Source of the DNA: Holacanthus passer
Taxonomy: Eukaryota; Chordata; Actinopteri; Pomacanthidae
DNA length: 64,000 nt
Reading direction: 5' to 3'
Assembly (NCBI GenBank): GCA_025331565.1
Contig: JAFREQ010000011.1
Location: forward strand, 15,768,001 to 15,832,000
The translations under genes were made by a program, and so were the position numbers. Positions 12,126-25,035 of the stretch are shown one piece after another. Within the stretch, counting starts at the first letter, position 1. Each line of letters opens with the position of its first letter. A model generated the notes under the pieces. That model ran no database searches. It saw only the letters and a program-made list of their open reading frames with translations, and had not been told where the DNA came from.

Positions 12126-13050
12126 CTGCAACAACAGAAGTAGCAGAGTTGCTATTTGCAGTGGATTTATTTACATCTGTGGAATTGATTGCTAGTCTTG
12201 GTACGAGACTGCATTGGGACAGAATGTGCGCCTGTTTCTCCATGTATGCGTCTGTCTGAAGCTAATTAATTTCTCCACATTAACATACTTTAGCTTGAAC
12301 ATATTTAATTGCTTAAGGTGGACTTCATAACTTTAATCCCCCTCTGGAAATGAGGTGGAAGTCTATTTTCAGCTACTGAACCATGAAAATTACTTTACAC
12401 AGAACAATGGACAAGCCAATTGAGGCAGTGAGTGGGCACATCAAACTTATCAAAATGTGCTGGAAGTTTGGTCAATTTAAGTCCCTAATCACATTACAGA
12501 AGAAGGATCAAATAACTCTGATGATCAAGGCTGTGGTTGAAATCAGACAAAGCATACAAAAGTTTTGTATTAGTAAAAAAGGCAAACATTATAAATATCA
12601 ATGTCAAATATCAATCAACAACATGAACAGATATGACATAGAGTTAGCATGAATAAATATCTTGCTACAAAAGAATGTGGAATCTTTAAAATAAATAAAT
12701 AAATAAGATAAAGACAAATAAGATAAAACACACATTGAAATTAAGTGGTACCAGTTACACCACAGAAAGACACAGGTAAAATACTGGAACCACTGCTGGT
12801 AACATGGAGCCACCTGGATCCAGCAGATCCACTCCTTCATTGACAACTTTAAAAAGATGTTAATGTTAATATTTGCCTGGTATTGGTATGTAGAAGGAGA
12901 GAGGCTGTGACGACAGAGGCATCTTGGAGCTCACATTTCCATCTTTTCATGGATTTTGTTTTGAATATTTGTATAAATTTTACACTAGATAGAAGATATT
13001 TGCTATTTGGGTTTACTCCACTTACTGTATATCATAAATTTAGTGAGCTC

Positions 13051-13116
<66 letters not shown>

Positions 13117-13141
13117 AGTTCGACAATCTCCTCCCACCTAC
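12126..13141 (-). other. intron downstream of the M2 exon
   Basis: A 1.0-kb intron. Its 5' end on the gene strand carries the (GT)n microsatellite beginning about 30 nt after the donor GTAGGT; the rest is AT-rich with nothing recognisable. Confidence 0.8.
13053..13110. repeat. (AC)29 microsatellite; (GT)n in the transcript, next to a 5' splice site
   Basis: 29 uninterrupted AC units on the + strand. On the gene strand this is a GU repeat about 30 nt inside the intron after the exon ending at 13142. Confidence 0.97.
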
Positions 13142-13399
13142 CGTATTTGACCTGTGCGATATCCCCCACCACTATGTCAGCCACAGGCAGCTGTATGACC
13201 TGGCTACCGCGGACAACCTGGAATTTCTGCTCCTGCTCGATGCGGCTCTGCAGCCCACGGAACTGCTTCTCCTTCGACCAGTCGTTGAAGGCCGTCACCA
13301 GCACCACACACACCACAGACAACAGGATAGCTGCGCCCTCGATCCAGCCGGCATCTGCCTCACCCTCGTCCTCTACCCCACCTGCCGCCATGCCGCACG
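13142..13399 (-). CDS. atp2b2: atp2b2 coding exon, helix M2 and first part of actuator domain
   Basis: 258 nt, phase 1 in and out, acceptor CTGTAACTGCAG, donor GTAGGT. Translation, about residues 136-220, includes CGMAAGGVEDEGEADAGW in the extracellular M1-M2 loop, then the hydrophobic M2 run IEGAAILLSVVCVVLVTAF (about 154-172). Next come NDWSKEKQFRGLQSRIEQEQ and a beta-rich segment ending VVGDIAQVKY. The last part is the beginning of the actuator domain. The length is a multiple of three, so skipping would keep the frame but delete M2. It is bracketed by CA- and GT-type repeats (see findings). Confidence 0.97.
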
Positions 13400-13585
13400 C
13401 TGCAGTTACAGGAAAGAGAAGAGGACAGTTATATAGATGTCATATATTCACAAGCACACTGTGTTTTCACACATGCACACAGACTGAGGTATTCTGTCGA
13501 CACACACTAACACACTGGAAATGAACACTTCATAATAAAAGAGAAACAAAGGGATGTAATCAAAGCTCACATTCACAATAAGTGT

Positions 13586-13643
<58 letters not shown>

Positions 13644-16589
13644 CTTCATGCATATGTGCAATTTCTTTGCCTTTGTACAATGTGTGCAATATGAAAGACA
13701 CTCTGAAATAAAATGAACTCTGGCTGAAATGACCTTAAGAGAATTGACTTGTCCTCGCCTCTTCATTCATTTGCTCAACTTCAAATGAATGCCTGACTGG
13801 CTGTTCACTCACAGACTGGGATATATTTGGGAATGACACAAGGCCTATTCCCAGTCCTCCCTGTGCTGCTTCATGTAATACTCTGGGAGCCATTGTGCCC
13901 TGCACTTCTGGCTAGCCGATTTCAAAGCCCCCCCCCGTGTGGTGATTTGCTTTGGACTATAAAACACTTGCAGCTCACAAGGGAACTAGTGCAGACCTCT
14001 TATTATAGACCGTACCTATGCAGGGTCTGGTTTAACCAAGAACTATACTCCAAGAAGTAATTTGGACTTACTGGTGTACTACAGAAGGGTTCCAATCAAT
14101 ATTATGTTCATTCAGTGGACACAGTGCACACAGTAACAGAACATATCATTCTTGTTTTGTAACACTAACAGAACCTATGCGCACATGTGTACTCATTCAT
14201 TCATGTTGGTTTTAGCACAAAGACATATTTAAATATTTTTGTATTTCATCTTTGGTTAATCATGTTTCGTCAGGGAAAATTAGTTCCTGATTTCGACAAG
14301 TGACAGCTCAGTATTTAGAGATTCAGAAATAACCTACCTCCTTAAAGATTATGCAACAGTGTAGTCAGACTGGCATGGGTTTGTTAAGAAAAGCCATTGT
14401 CAAAAAAAAATTTATAAGAAGACTTCATGTTAAACAAATCATGACCATTATTTCTTTTACTGAAAGAAGCAAATACTAGTAAATTAGGCGGTAAATAATT
14501 TAGTAGGAGTTCAGCCTGTCCTGTTTGGTCACTGCAGCACACAACAGTGAGAATATGTCCATGGGTCTGACTATGCAGCTCTTAGTATTCAGACAAGAAA
14601 ATGCAAATGTGTGCACAAACTGTGTGTCTCTCGCAGAAAGAAGCACACAATCATGCAGCGATTCAGTAGCTGTCCATGGTGCTGAAGAGCAGCCGGACAC
14701 TGGAGCCAGACACAGCACAACATATTATAACTAACGCAGCTGACTGAGACACTATTACAACTGTGTGGCAGGTAAATAAATGTCTAAAGCTTCAAAGGCA
14801 GTTCAACAAATTGGTTTGAATACTTTTCCAAACAATGTTGGTTTCTACGTCTACTTATAGTGTTGTCTTTGTATTTTTCATGGTTTTGTTTATTTGCATG
14901 TTGTGTGTTTGATACAGACGCAATTAAGAGCCTCCTCATTCAGCTGCAGCCAGGCTGTTTCATATGTAAATGAGACTTAAGTCATCCCACCACGTTCTAT
15001 TTCTGGATCATTGAGCTTTTTTTTTTTTTTTGACCTATTCATAAACAATCAGTGTTGAGAGATGTGTGCTCGTGTATGGATGCATGTGTAGATCCTGTGA
15101 TAGTAACTAAATAGACATTTCATTCAAATGTTTTAAAGGCTATAATTTTATGGGTTTTAAAGATTTCCAGATTTACTGTTATTTAGCCAACGTACTATAC
15201 TGACAAAAAACCCTTAAGATGTGTCATGTCCATTTCAAGGGTGTCCCAAAACCATTAAGTCAGTTGTGAAATATTTTACCATAGTACACATCTATGTCAC
15301 AACTCTTTAAAAGCCAAATTTGAATCATTACCAGAAATGCTTGATGATATTCATCATTTGTGTGAAAAGGACTATTGGTCAAACCGTCAAAATCATCCTT
15401 TTCTTTGACCTTCGAATTTTATTATGGGTCTTGATAAAAACATTCAATTAGGCTCTTGTTTCTTAGTTTCACTCAAACAACATCCTTATATCTCTGTGGC
15501 CTTATGCCCATATCTGTTACACACATATATCTATTTGGTGTTTTTTCTGAATAAGGTGATTCAAAGTGGTATGCATTCATATCTCTCTGAATCACTCTGC
15601 TGCTCACATCTATTCATACATATTCATATCATTGCAATATGAGAAGAGACTTGCATATTGGCGCTTTTTTAGCCTCAGGTTAAAGAGAAGCTTGATTATG
15701 TATCTGCAGATGGATGCAGTTATTAGCATAACGATTCCTTTGGCCTTTCTCTGCTGTATTTGGACTTGGTGATTCAGTGAGCAACATTTATAAAGTGTTG
15801 CAGCTCAAAAGATGCCAAGAAACAAACTATAATGGGAAAAGTACTGGCCAATTAACCAACAGTTTTATTACCTAACTATTTGTCTGAGTACATCACTTAT
15901 TTACTCACTTATTAATCTTCTCTTTAGCTTAACCAACCTGTTAAATATTAATGAACTCAAAAATTATTTGATTTCAATGGTGACTACTTCTTCCTTCTCT
16001 GGTATTTCTACCTTTTAAAACCCTTTAAAATGATGACTGGTCCCTTTGGCAGGGTAACTGAATTACATTACTGTGATAATGCTGGGAGCGATGACTGATG
16101 TTGCTGACTCAGCACCTCGTTATGGTCTCTGTCTTCATTTCCTGTTTCACGGCTCGCAGGGCTGATGTATGGGCACTGGGAGCTCAAGGTTATTTCTCTC
16201 CTCAACACTTCATTAACCTTCCCGGTACCTTTTATACACACATTTAACACGTTCATAATGTGCACGCACACACACGCAAAAATTACCCCTATGCTCCATG
16301 AGTCACTTGATCTCTGGCGGCAGGTCACAAACCAAGTGTGACCTGCCTCACCAATTAAAAAGTGTGTGTGCATACATGCAAGTGTGTCAGGGGCTGCCAG
16401 TAATGTCAGAGGAAGTGATGTCAGTGGGCCAATGCAATTATAGCCCTTTGCTGTCCTCAGCAATAGTGGAGATACCAGAGATAACTGTTGGAGTGGCTGT
16501 CGTGTGTGTGTTTGTCCTCGAAAGACCTCGAAATGAATGACAAAACAGCATTTTAAAGGAAGTGATGTCACAAAAGCGGTTCCACTCAC
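13400..16589 (-). other. intron between the M1 and M2 exons
   Basis: A 3.2-kb intron. It contains the (TG)n tract at 13582-13642 and a 16-nt T run near 15016. An open frame of 173 codons at 16068-16589 on the minus strand is a read-through from the end of the M1 exon in a wrong frame and has no family match. Confidence 0.8.
13582..13642. repeat. (TG)n microsatellite; (CA)n in the transcript, upstream of the M2 exon
   Basis: An uninterrupted TG run from 13591 to 13640 with a short interrupted leader. In the pre-mRNA it is a CA repeat about 180 nt upstream of the acceptor at 13399/13400. Confidence 0.97.
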
Positions 16590-16793
16590 ACTCTCCGCTG
16601 CCGCCCTCTCCGGGAGGGTGATAGAAAGAGAGGCCCAGGGAGATCAGGGCAGCAATCTCCAAGATGATGAGGGTGACGTCCTGCAGGGCCTCCCATACCA
16701 GCTGCAGGAAGGTTTTTGGCTTCTTTGGAGGTATCAGGTTTCTACCAAATAGTTCTTTTCTCTTGTCCAGGTCAGGTTGGGCACCTGCGAGAC
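16590..16793 (-). CDS. atp2b2: atp2b2 coding exon, helix M1
   Basis: 204 nt, phase 1 in and out. The acceptor CTTTCAG is followed by GTCTCG, and the donor is GTGAGT. Translation, about residues 68-134, begins LAGAQPDLDKRKELFGRNLI, then PPKKPKTFLQLVWEALQDVT and LIILEIAALISLGLSFYHPP. The last two blocks are the highly conserved pre-M1 and M1 segment of all PMCAs. The start of this exon (LAGAQPDLDKR) matches the PMCA2/3 pattern. It is separated from the start-codon exon by 22 kb. Confidence 0.97.
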
Positions 16794-19700
16794 CTGAAAG
16801 AGGAGGAGAGGGGGAAGAAAGAGTTAAATCACGTCCCTGTACAATGATCAGTTTTATGTGGTATCTATTAACATTACAGAAACAAACGAGATGCTTTTAT
16901 TTCCACATTTGATGCAAGAAAATCACACACACACACAAAGTGTTTAAAAACACAGATGGAAACTTTGAGATATTTTTATTGCTAACAGCAATGATCTGCA
17001 GCCAGCTTCTTTTTCTTTCCTACTTTCTTCTCTCTTCCTCACTCACACACACAAACCATCTCTAATTACCAGTTTGAGTCATGGTGGGCCACGGCTCTGC
17101 ATTCCTTATATAATTCTGCTCAAGAGATGAGGGCTTGTGCTTTGACCTCATCCACCTCCTCACACACCATGAACTACTGTACACAAATATCTTTGGCTCT
17201 TTTATCTGAAGAACTTCATACTGGCTCCAGGCACAATTTACTTTTAGAATACTGTCCAGAAAATTATTCTCACGCAGCAACTCATATAAGTCGCAAGAGG
17301 CTCACTTACATCAGATGTAGGTTGAACTTCACAATCCAAATAACTTTACCACAAATTAGTATCTTTTGAGTGTGATCGTCTTTTTTAATTTAAAGATGCA
17401 TTATGTAAGTGCTACATTATATTTAACATTATGTTGCGTAAGGATGTAATTTAAGTTGAGTCTATTGTTGATCTTGTATCTTTAATCTGCTTTCCAATCT
17501 TAACTAATGGGGCTTGAAAACTGACCTTTTTAAAACTACTGTTCTTGATATTAAGACACGTTCATATGTTAAATCTGATTTAGTGCAGCTGTAAAATGAT
17601 GCTGATTTCAAAACCCAAATGATTTTGAATTTATGATATACAACAGAGAAAAGCAGCAAACTGATCCATCAACTTATCACTAGATTATCAAAACTCTGTT
17701 TTCTACCAATTGCATGATGCAACATTGTAATGGGAACAATTTAGAATCACAAAAAGAGTCGAGTCTGCATAAATTTTGTTGTATCTCTTTTTCAAGGGAT
17801 CAAATTACTGTGGTTGATTTCATATATTTTATCTTTATTACAATCTTACACAATGAGCCTTGAACTTGAATATAACTCTACTAATGTATTTTCTACTAAT
17901 AAATGTTCATATATTAAATCACATTTATTACAGCTACGATCTACTATCTACATCAAACCTTCACAAAGCTATGGCGGGAGCATTAAGTGTAATAAGGGCA
18001 ATGCAAATGTTAAAATGATTCATAAAAGATTTCTATCAAGCTACATTATTGGTTTCTATCTGGCAGCTTTTTCAGTGCGGCTCCATTATCTGGCTGCTGA
18101 GCACATACACAAGCACAGTGTGCATTCACGTCTCTCTCTCTCTTTCTGTCTCTGTGTCTCTCTTCCTCACATCCACAGACATTACCGCAGCATTATGTCA
18201 TGCATGGTGCGTCACTGGGTCTCCCAGGAGTGGCCCTGGATTGCACCTGATAACATCACTGCTTCATGACACTGTTTCACATGCCTATAACTGTGAGAAA
18301 AAAACAAGCGATGATCTGTCCACATCTGGCGTCGGAGAAAGAGGAGCGAAGGGAGAGAACGACAGAGTTGCTGTGTGACAAACAAATGTTTAGCTACTGC
18401 AAAAAATTAGCAAGAATGAAGAAAAGTGATCAGTTTCTCTTGCTTGTAAAGGAGACACAAAGCAACAGGGTAGGAGGAGGAGAGGACAGAAGGAGGGCAG
18501 ACTGAAAAGAGAACAATTCCCAGCTCCTACGTAGGAGAATGCCCTGGTTACAAATAGATCAGTCTATAAATAGCCTCATTATCCATTCTCTTTTATTGTC
18601 TCTGTGAGAGGACCTAGCATGCTCTCCCATTGATCTCCACAGCACCCTGCATCGCATCACACACAAACATATCCGTGTGTGTGCGGGCATGGGTCTGTGA
18701 GTCGTGATCGCCTGCACGTGCTGTGTGTGTGTGTGTAATAAGGCTGGCCAAGCATGCCTGCGGTTGCTTGCACTATCACACAGTAAAACTAGAGCTCACA
18801 TAATCAGGCTTTAGCCAGTTCCAGTTGGCTAGATACACACACACACACACACACAAAGGCACACACATATACGCAAACACAAGCACAGATGTACATATTT
18901 ATACATCCAAATTCAGTTTGTGTAAAACCTTCTCTATCTTTCTAGCTAGGTCAGGTACACATCAAATCCAAGAATTCACTCATATTTCTACCCAACACTG
19001 CATCCACAGAATTTTTAAAAACAACAAATACATATGCCAATTCTCCTGCTCCACATTTTTGCATGTGTCCAGAGGCAGGGGAACTAGTTATAGCATGCAA
19101 ATGCACCATTTTGCACAAGGAAAGCAATGATTTCACACTGAAATGCAACATCGTGGATTCTCTTTCTGCCATTTCTGCCATGTGACAGGTATCTCTGCAT
19201 ATGAGATGGCGAGTCATGTCAGCATGACATTTACATTTACAGGTTTTAACTGTGTTCTCCTTAAATGCCCTTGAGAAGTGAGTTGTGCTGTGATCAAACT
19301 CTTGAATCATTAAATACTCATTGGTTACTGGAAAATCCTTTGCGACACTATCATTCCTTCCTAGATCTCTGTTCGCAATGCTGCTTGAGGTTCATTTGCC
19401 AGATTATGAAATATTGTTGGCTAAATACTGTCAGCCCACCTAACCGCTCTGGCAGAGGATTTTGAGGAGGCAGCGAGAGGGCAGAAAAACTGTGGCGATA
19501 CACAGATGAGTCACAACAATCTCACAGAGGATTAAGGGTGATCGCAAAGGAGTCTTTGTGCTAGAGTTCATTACCAAGTAGTGAAGTCTGGACAGACACT
19601 AATATACAAGCATGCTACATCCCAAATGTACACAAGCAATAGACGGGAAGAGATAAGGAACTCCCAGTACTGTGTAATGGTTAATTTATTTTATCAAAGC

Positions 19701-20311
19701 TGATTGTAATTGTTCCGACAAAGGTTCAAACGGTAAAAGCCTTTTGAAGAGGTTATTTGACTCCACCTATGAAAAATGAGAAATGAGATGAGAGACGATG
19801 CACTAACATTAGCGTTAGATTGCCGTTCCTTTTAAGATTATCAGCTGATGGACTTAAAACAAACAGTGGACATTGTGGTGACTCAGCAGATTAAGTAAAA
19901 GGCATTTACTTGTAAGAGAAATTCATCCTGCATTTTAATCTAATTTATGAATTTGGTTGCATGCCATCAAATCACTCTTCGATATTTTCCACCATCTTCC
20001 ACTGAATTCTAGCCAATTAAGCAGACATGGTTAATATTAAACTACTTTTGGCTACAGCATTTGAAGAATTTTCAATGCCCATTAGAAAGCCTATGGCATT
20101 AATCATGATAAGGAAGGACTGTGCCCCAAATGATCAGTTTGGCTGTCTGGGTTCAGGGACAAGAAAAGCTGCTCCTGCTTCTGTAATTTACCATTCAAAC
20201 TGACTCCATAATGAGCTTCTCTACTCATTTCAGATACCTGAACCATGTAGTTTGGCATAGTGACAACACTAATTAGATATTATATCATATAAAAACACAA
20301 TGATTGGACTT

Positions 20312-20765
20312 GGGCTGCAACTAAGAATTTTCTCTATCAATTTATCTGTCCAGTATTTTTTGGATTCATCATATATCATTTAGTCTATAAAACGTCAAAA
20401 ATGTGTAGTGATGTAGTGACAGATTTATATATTTTTTTAATTTTATATAAACATTGATATGTTGTCTTTGCACTATTTTCAATTAAATACAGGGTTTAAA
20501 TAATTTGCAAACCATCAAAATCTGTTTTTAATCAACATTTTACACAGCAACGTTTTTGGAATTGTGGTTGCAAATTCTTTGTTCTGTGGGACCAACAATT
20601 GAAAGATTAAGATATTTATGTCACATATGATGAATTAAAACAGAGAAAAGCAAATGCTAACACTGCCAAGCTAGAACCAGCAAATATTTGACATTTTTCT
20701 TCATATCTGACTAAACTGATGATCAAAACTGCTGTCAATTAATTTCCTGTCAACTGGTAAATTGA
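20312..20765 (+). repeat. 'GGGCTGCAACTAA' fish repeat, diverged and interrupted
   Basis: It starts TGGGCTGCAACTAAGAATTT, then TAGTCTATAAAACGTCAAAA. The right part has AGAGAAAAGCAAATGCTAAC and TTGACATTTTTCTTCATATC, ending near TTAATTTCCTGTCAACTGGT. This is the pattern of a very common fish element with TIR-like ends related to CGATTAATCGATT. The middle, about 20405-20610, does not fit and may be an insertion or heavy decay. Confidence 0.6.
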
Positions 20766-23616
20766 GTACAGATTTATTCTTATTTATGACCAAAGATTTA
20801 AAGACATTCTGTACAACTTGAGGAGGATACAACTTTGAATTTCTCTCCTCTTCTTCTTCACTGTTCTTACTCTATAGTGCCAACCTCACAACCTGTTTCA
20901 AAATAGACAGGGAGAAAAGAAAAAAAAAAACTTCATGCCATCCTTTCTGCATGAGAGGAAATGGAGGGAACGTGATGGAGGGAACATGATGGCATATTTT
21001 AACACTTGGCCCTTTTTTGTCCGTGGTTAAAAATAGATCTCCATGGCAACACTATGCATCCCACTCGTTGAGTGGAAACACCCTCGTCTCTGAACCTTGG
21101 AGAATGTGTGAATATGTAAGTGAGTGTGTGTTTTGTGTCCAAGAGCATGCATGCATGTGTAGGTGTGTGCACAGGTGCATTTGTTCCAGCAAAGAAAAGA
21201 CAGTTAAGAATGAAAAGATGTGATGACCTCTAAATGTCCTTGTAACACAGACGTGTCACAGAGTAGCAGCAAACAAATTACATTCATATATTTAAAAAGA
21301 AATCTTCACATAATGGAGAGAACCATATTTTAACATGTCTGGATGCTCTAAGCAGTTTTCGTTTCCCCCCATGTTTGGTTTTCCATCTTCCCGCCTGTCT
21401 GAACTTTTTCCCTCTTCACAATCCTCCTGCAAGCCTCAGTGTCCAAAACAAGTCACCATGGCAACAGGGTTTGACGATGATGATGATCATTATCATAACC
21501 ACGCAAACTCTCGATTCTTTTTTTCTGCAGCGAATCAATAGCTTCAACATGTGTTCTCAGCTTTCACCATTTTGAAAAGAGAGAGAATGAAGAGGGAAGA
21601 CAGAGCGGGTTGACTCAAAGGGAGGGACACATGGACTGAAACGGAGACTGACAGCACGCTTGATGTAGAGTAACTCTGTGAATAATAACCCATCAGTGGC
21701 TAAAAGGTGGATAATTATCCTGCTCTTATTAGAAGATGGAGTGATGGAGAAACGTGTCACAGTGTCCTTGAGAATGACCTCCATTATAATGATACCATTT
21801 TATATCAGAAAAGACTTAGAGGTTTGTTACTGTGCGTGTGAAGGCAGAATATCGTAGAAATGGCTTTAAAAGGGCAGATGTTCTCAAGTATGATGTTGAA
21901 AAGAATAATGTATGATTTTATGTGTAAGTAAATGACACAGATAGGAGGAGGGAGTGGGATGGAGTGTGAAAAGACTCAGACAATAACACAGGAAGGTGCA
22001 AACACAGGGAAATAAACCGCAAAAACAAAAACCTTTGTATGCTTTTTGGGTTATGCAAGGTGGTGGGCTTGTGTCTGTTACGTAGGAAGATATTACAGCA
22101 CTACATACATTATTACTGTGGCGCTGGTTCAGGGGAGGAAAGTGCTGGATGCTTTTACATTAGCCCTCTACTTGCTGTCCTTGTTTTAGCTTTATGACTA
22201 TCTCTCTGTACATTTGTTCTTGGCACTCTATGTAAGTACATTGAGAGATAATAGAAACCAGAGCCAAAGTCCTTCTATGCTTAAAAATACTGGGCCAATA
22301 AAGTTGATTGCGATTCTGTTTCCTTGTAATATATGTGTCCAAATAGTGCTGTAAAAAGGTTCATGGTTTAATGACAATGTTCATTTAAAGGGTGACACAT
22401 TTTCTGCAGTATCAATACTTTTGAGGCTTTTGAGAAATAGAAACAAAAACAAACATTTGCAAACTAAATTTTAACATACTAGAAAGCATAGAAAAAAACA
22501 TCACATCTGAGATAGAGGAAGGTAAAAACCTGATTTAAGTGCAAACTTTTACACTGCAGGTTAAGATCTGCTGACCCACGTCACACACAATGCACTCCCA
22601 GTTGACATGGCAGGATTCACCCCAAATGATATTTAAAGATATTACACGTTTTATTGCAATTAACCGGTATGGGAATGTCTGGAGAAAACTGACTCCGAGT
22701 TGCTGGATCAGAGTTTGGGTTGACGATACTTTAACACACTGTTTTCATCGAAACAGCTTCCTTAATGTTAGTGGGGAATATAACTAAATTGCACAAATTA
22801 TTCCTGTGGTGGGGGCACACCCAGCAGCACAGCAGGTCCACCCACTGTTAAATGAAGACGTAATTAAACAAAGGAATCCCTTTTTCTCACTTAATCATGG
22901 TGGGGCTGGATGTTTTTTGGGGAAACAGCAGGGAATTGATGTTAGTGCTGCATTTAAAACAGGAAAGGAGGTGTCTCAACCCCTGTCCCATGATCAGGGA
23001 GGGTTCCTCTAGTTAGAAGGAGTTTTGTTTTTGCACTTTTTTGGTGCTGTCTTTACTTTAAAGATGAATCTCTTTGCTTGCAATGTGGTGTTGCGTGCTG
23101 ACTCTCTGCACCCTATCAGGATTGAGAGTGCGCAAGGGCACGGCAGCAGGCATGCTCGCTCTGTGACGGCGAGCTGATGTGACATCAGTGTCGCAAAACA
23201 GGCAAGCAACATACTGTACTGTATGTAAACAAACAGCTGAGAAAATACATTCTCTCATTTCACAAGGAGTCACAGGGTCGCGCAAATACATGCTTACACA
23301 CAAACACACACATAGATCTATCGTTCATTCCCCTACGGACAGACCCATCTAAAAGGTAATGGACCGGAAAGTGACACCATGAGTTTTGCATCACACATGT
23401 GATCTGTGTGTGTGTGTTCATATGTGTGCGACACCACACTACAACCTATTACACTTTCTGCTTGTGCCAACTAAGTGACAGCTCAGTCTAATAGTGCAGA
23501 TGTACAGTGCTACTTCTAAGAGAAGCAAACAGGATCGCTGGCAGATTTTTATGTTTATCAGGCAACAGAGGGCCCAGAGGAGCTCTGGTCACAGCTGCTG
23601 CTTTTACAAGAAAACT

Positions 23617-23875
23617 ACTTAAAGGAATAGTTCAACTTTTTGGGAAACAAGCTTATTTGCGTTAGAGATAGATAAGAAGATTGATACCACTCTGAAGTCA
23701 ATACATGAAGGGGTGGAAGGGCAGCATTTTTTTTGCAGAGACTCAAGGAAGTTACTGGTACTGGCCAAGAAACACTCCCATTAAAACAGCAAATTGTGTT
23801 AGTATTTCAGACATAGTGTGTTAATTAGCAAGCTTCAGAGGCGCTGGCAGGTGAATTTTGTCACCTTTGAATGTG
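23617..23875 (+). mobile_element. rearranged copy of the long-TIR miniature transposon
   Basis: It begins with the terminal sequence AAAGGAATAGTTCAACTTTT, then AGATAGATAAGAAGATTGAT. It then switches to the reverse complement of the family interior, with GTGTGTTAATTAGCAAGCTT and CAGAGGCGCTGGCAGGTGAA. This fits an element with long inverted ends that lost most of its middle. Compare the copy at 6420-6785. Confidence 0.65.
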
Positions 23876-24952
23876 GCGCACATCCTCCTAAGCTGAGTTA
23901 TGTTTGATTTAGATAATGGTACGAGCTGACCAGTAAAAACACCTTCTGCTCTTGGTCTTTTATTATTAAGACAAGGGAAACACTGGATCTGAACTTATTC
24001 TCTGACGCCACGTAATTTCTGTTTTCTATAAAAAGGCTTAAATGCCAAGACTGTTTTAACGGTCTCCCCACAGCCCAAACTGAATGTATGTTGCAATGCC
24101 GAAAATAAAAGATGTAATTTTGTGAGTGTGTGTAAGAGTGTGTGTGTGTGTGTGTGAGTTTGTGGGGGCAGCTGTACAAGTGGGTGAGTTTTGCTGTCAC
24201 GCACTGTGCTCTCTGAGTCTGACTCATGCGAGAGAGTGGAGTGAGAGAACACAGCTCTCGCTCTCTATCACATGCATACATACACACCAAGACACATGCC
24301 ACTCATTCCATAGGATAACTGATTATTACTTAGTATTCCGAATTTATATTATGTGTATATACTGTATATATGGGCAAAATGTTGTGGGGAGTCTTGTACA
24401 GAGACAGCTGGATGAAGACAGTTGTATGAACATAGTCTTCAGGTGTAAAAGACTGAATAATGCATCCCACGTTCATTTATTGTTATATGTTCATTTTATA
24501 AGCCATTATGTTCTGACCCAAAGTACACATGCTGTCTTACTTCTATGCCGATTCTCCTTGCAGTTTTTTTAATGTCATAATGTGAAAAAAGCTGATTATG
24601 TAATATTATACAGGGAACAAACAACAACGAAAAAAAACATTGATGTGTTTGCCGTATGCTGCTCATATCACAGAATTTGAATACCCAAAGGTTTAATTTA
24701 CACCTCTCAGAAATCTTTTTTGGAGGCCTGGCAAGTAGCACATCGAGAGCAGCACGGAGGGGAAAAAACAGAAACAAGCTGACAGTGACTCACGTAGGAC
24801 GAAGGATTCAGTGCATATGGTCCTTATCAAAATTCATGAAACAGTTATTATCGTGTTAAAATTCTGTGCACGGGTGAGGTCCAGTTCGTGTTATGCATGT
24901 GCCATCCCGGCTGCGTGTGACCCACGTTTAAATAAATCATGTGTATGTGCAT

Positions 24953-25035
24953 TAGGGCCGCACGATTAATCATACTGAGATCACGCCTCTATGCAATGTC
25001 GTGCTTATGTAACAACGATTCTGCTATGTTTGCAA
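24953..25035 (+). repeat. fragment of 'GGGCCGCACGATTAATC' fish repeat
   Basis: TTAGGGCCGCACGATTAATC is the start of a repeat common in fish and amphibians. Only a short part is recognisable before similarity fades. Confidence 0.5.

Noticed and set aside
16068..16589. 173-codon open frame on the minus strand
   Set aside because: It lies entirely in the intron directly after the M1 exon donor. The translation has no PMCA or other family character.
18564..18573. CTATAAATAG as a TATA box for an internal promoter
   Set aside because: A single 10-bp match in 64 kb is weak evidence. No downstream exon, initiator or CpG signal supports a start site there.
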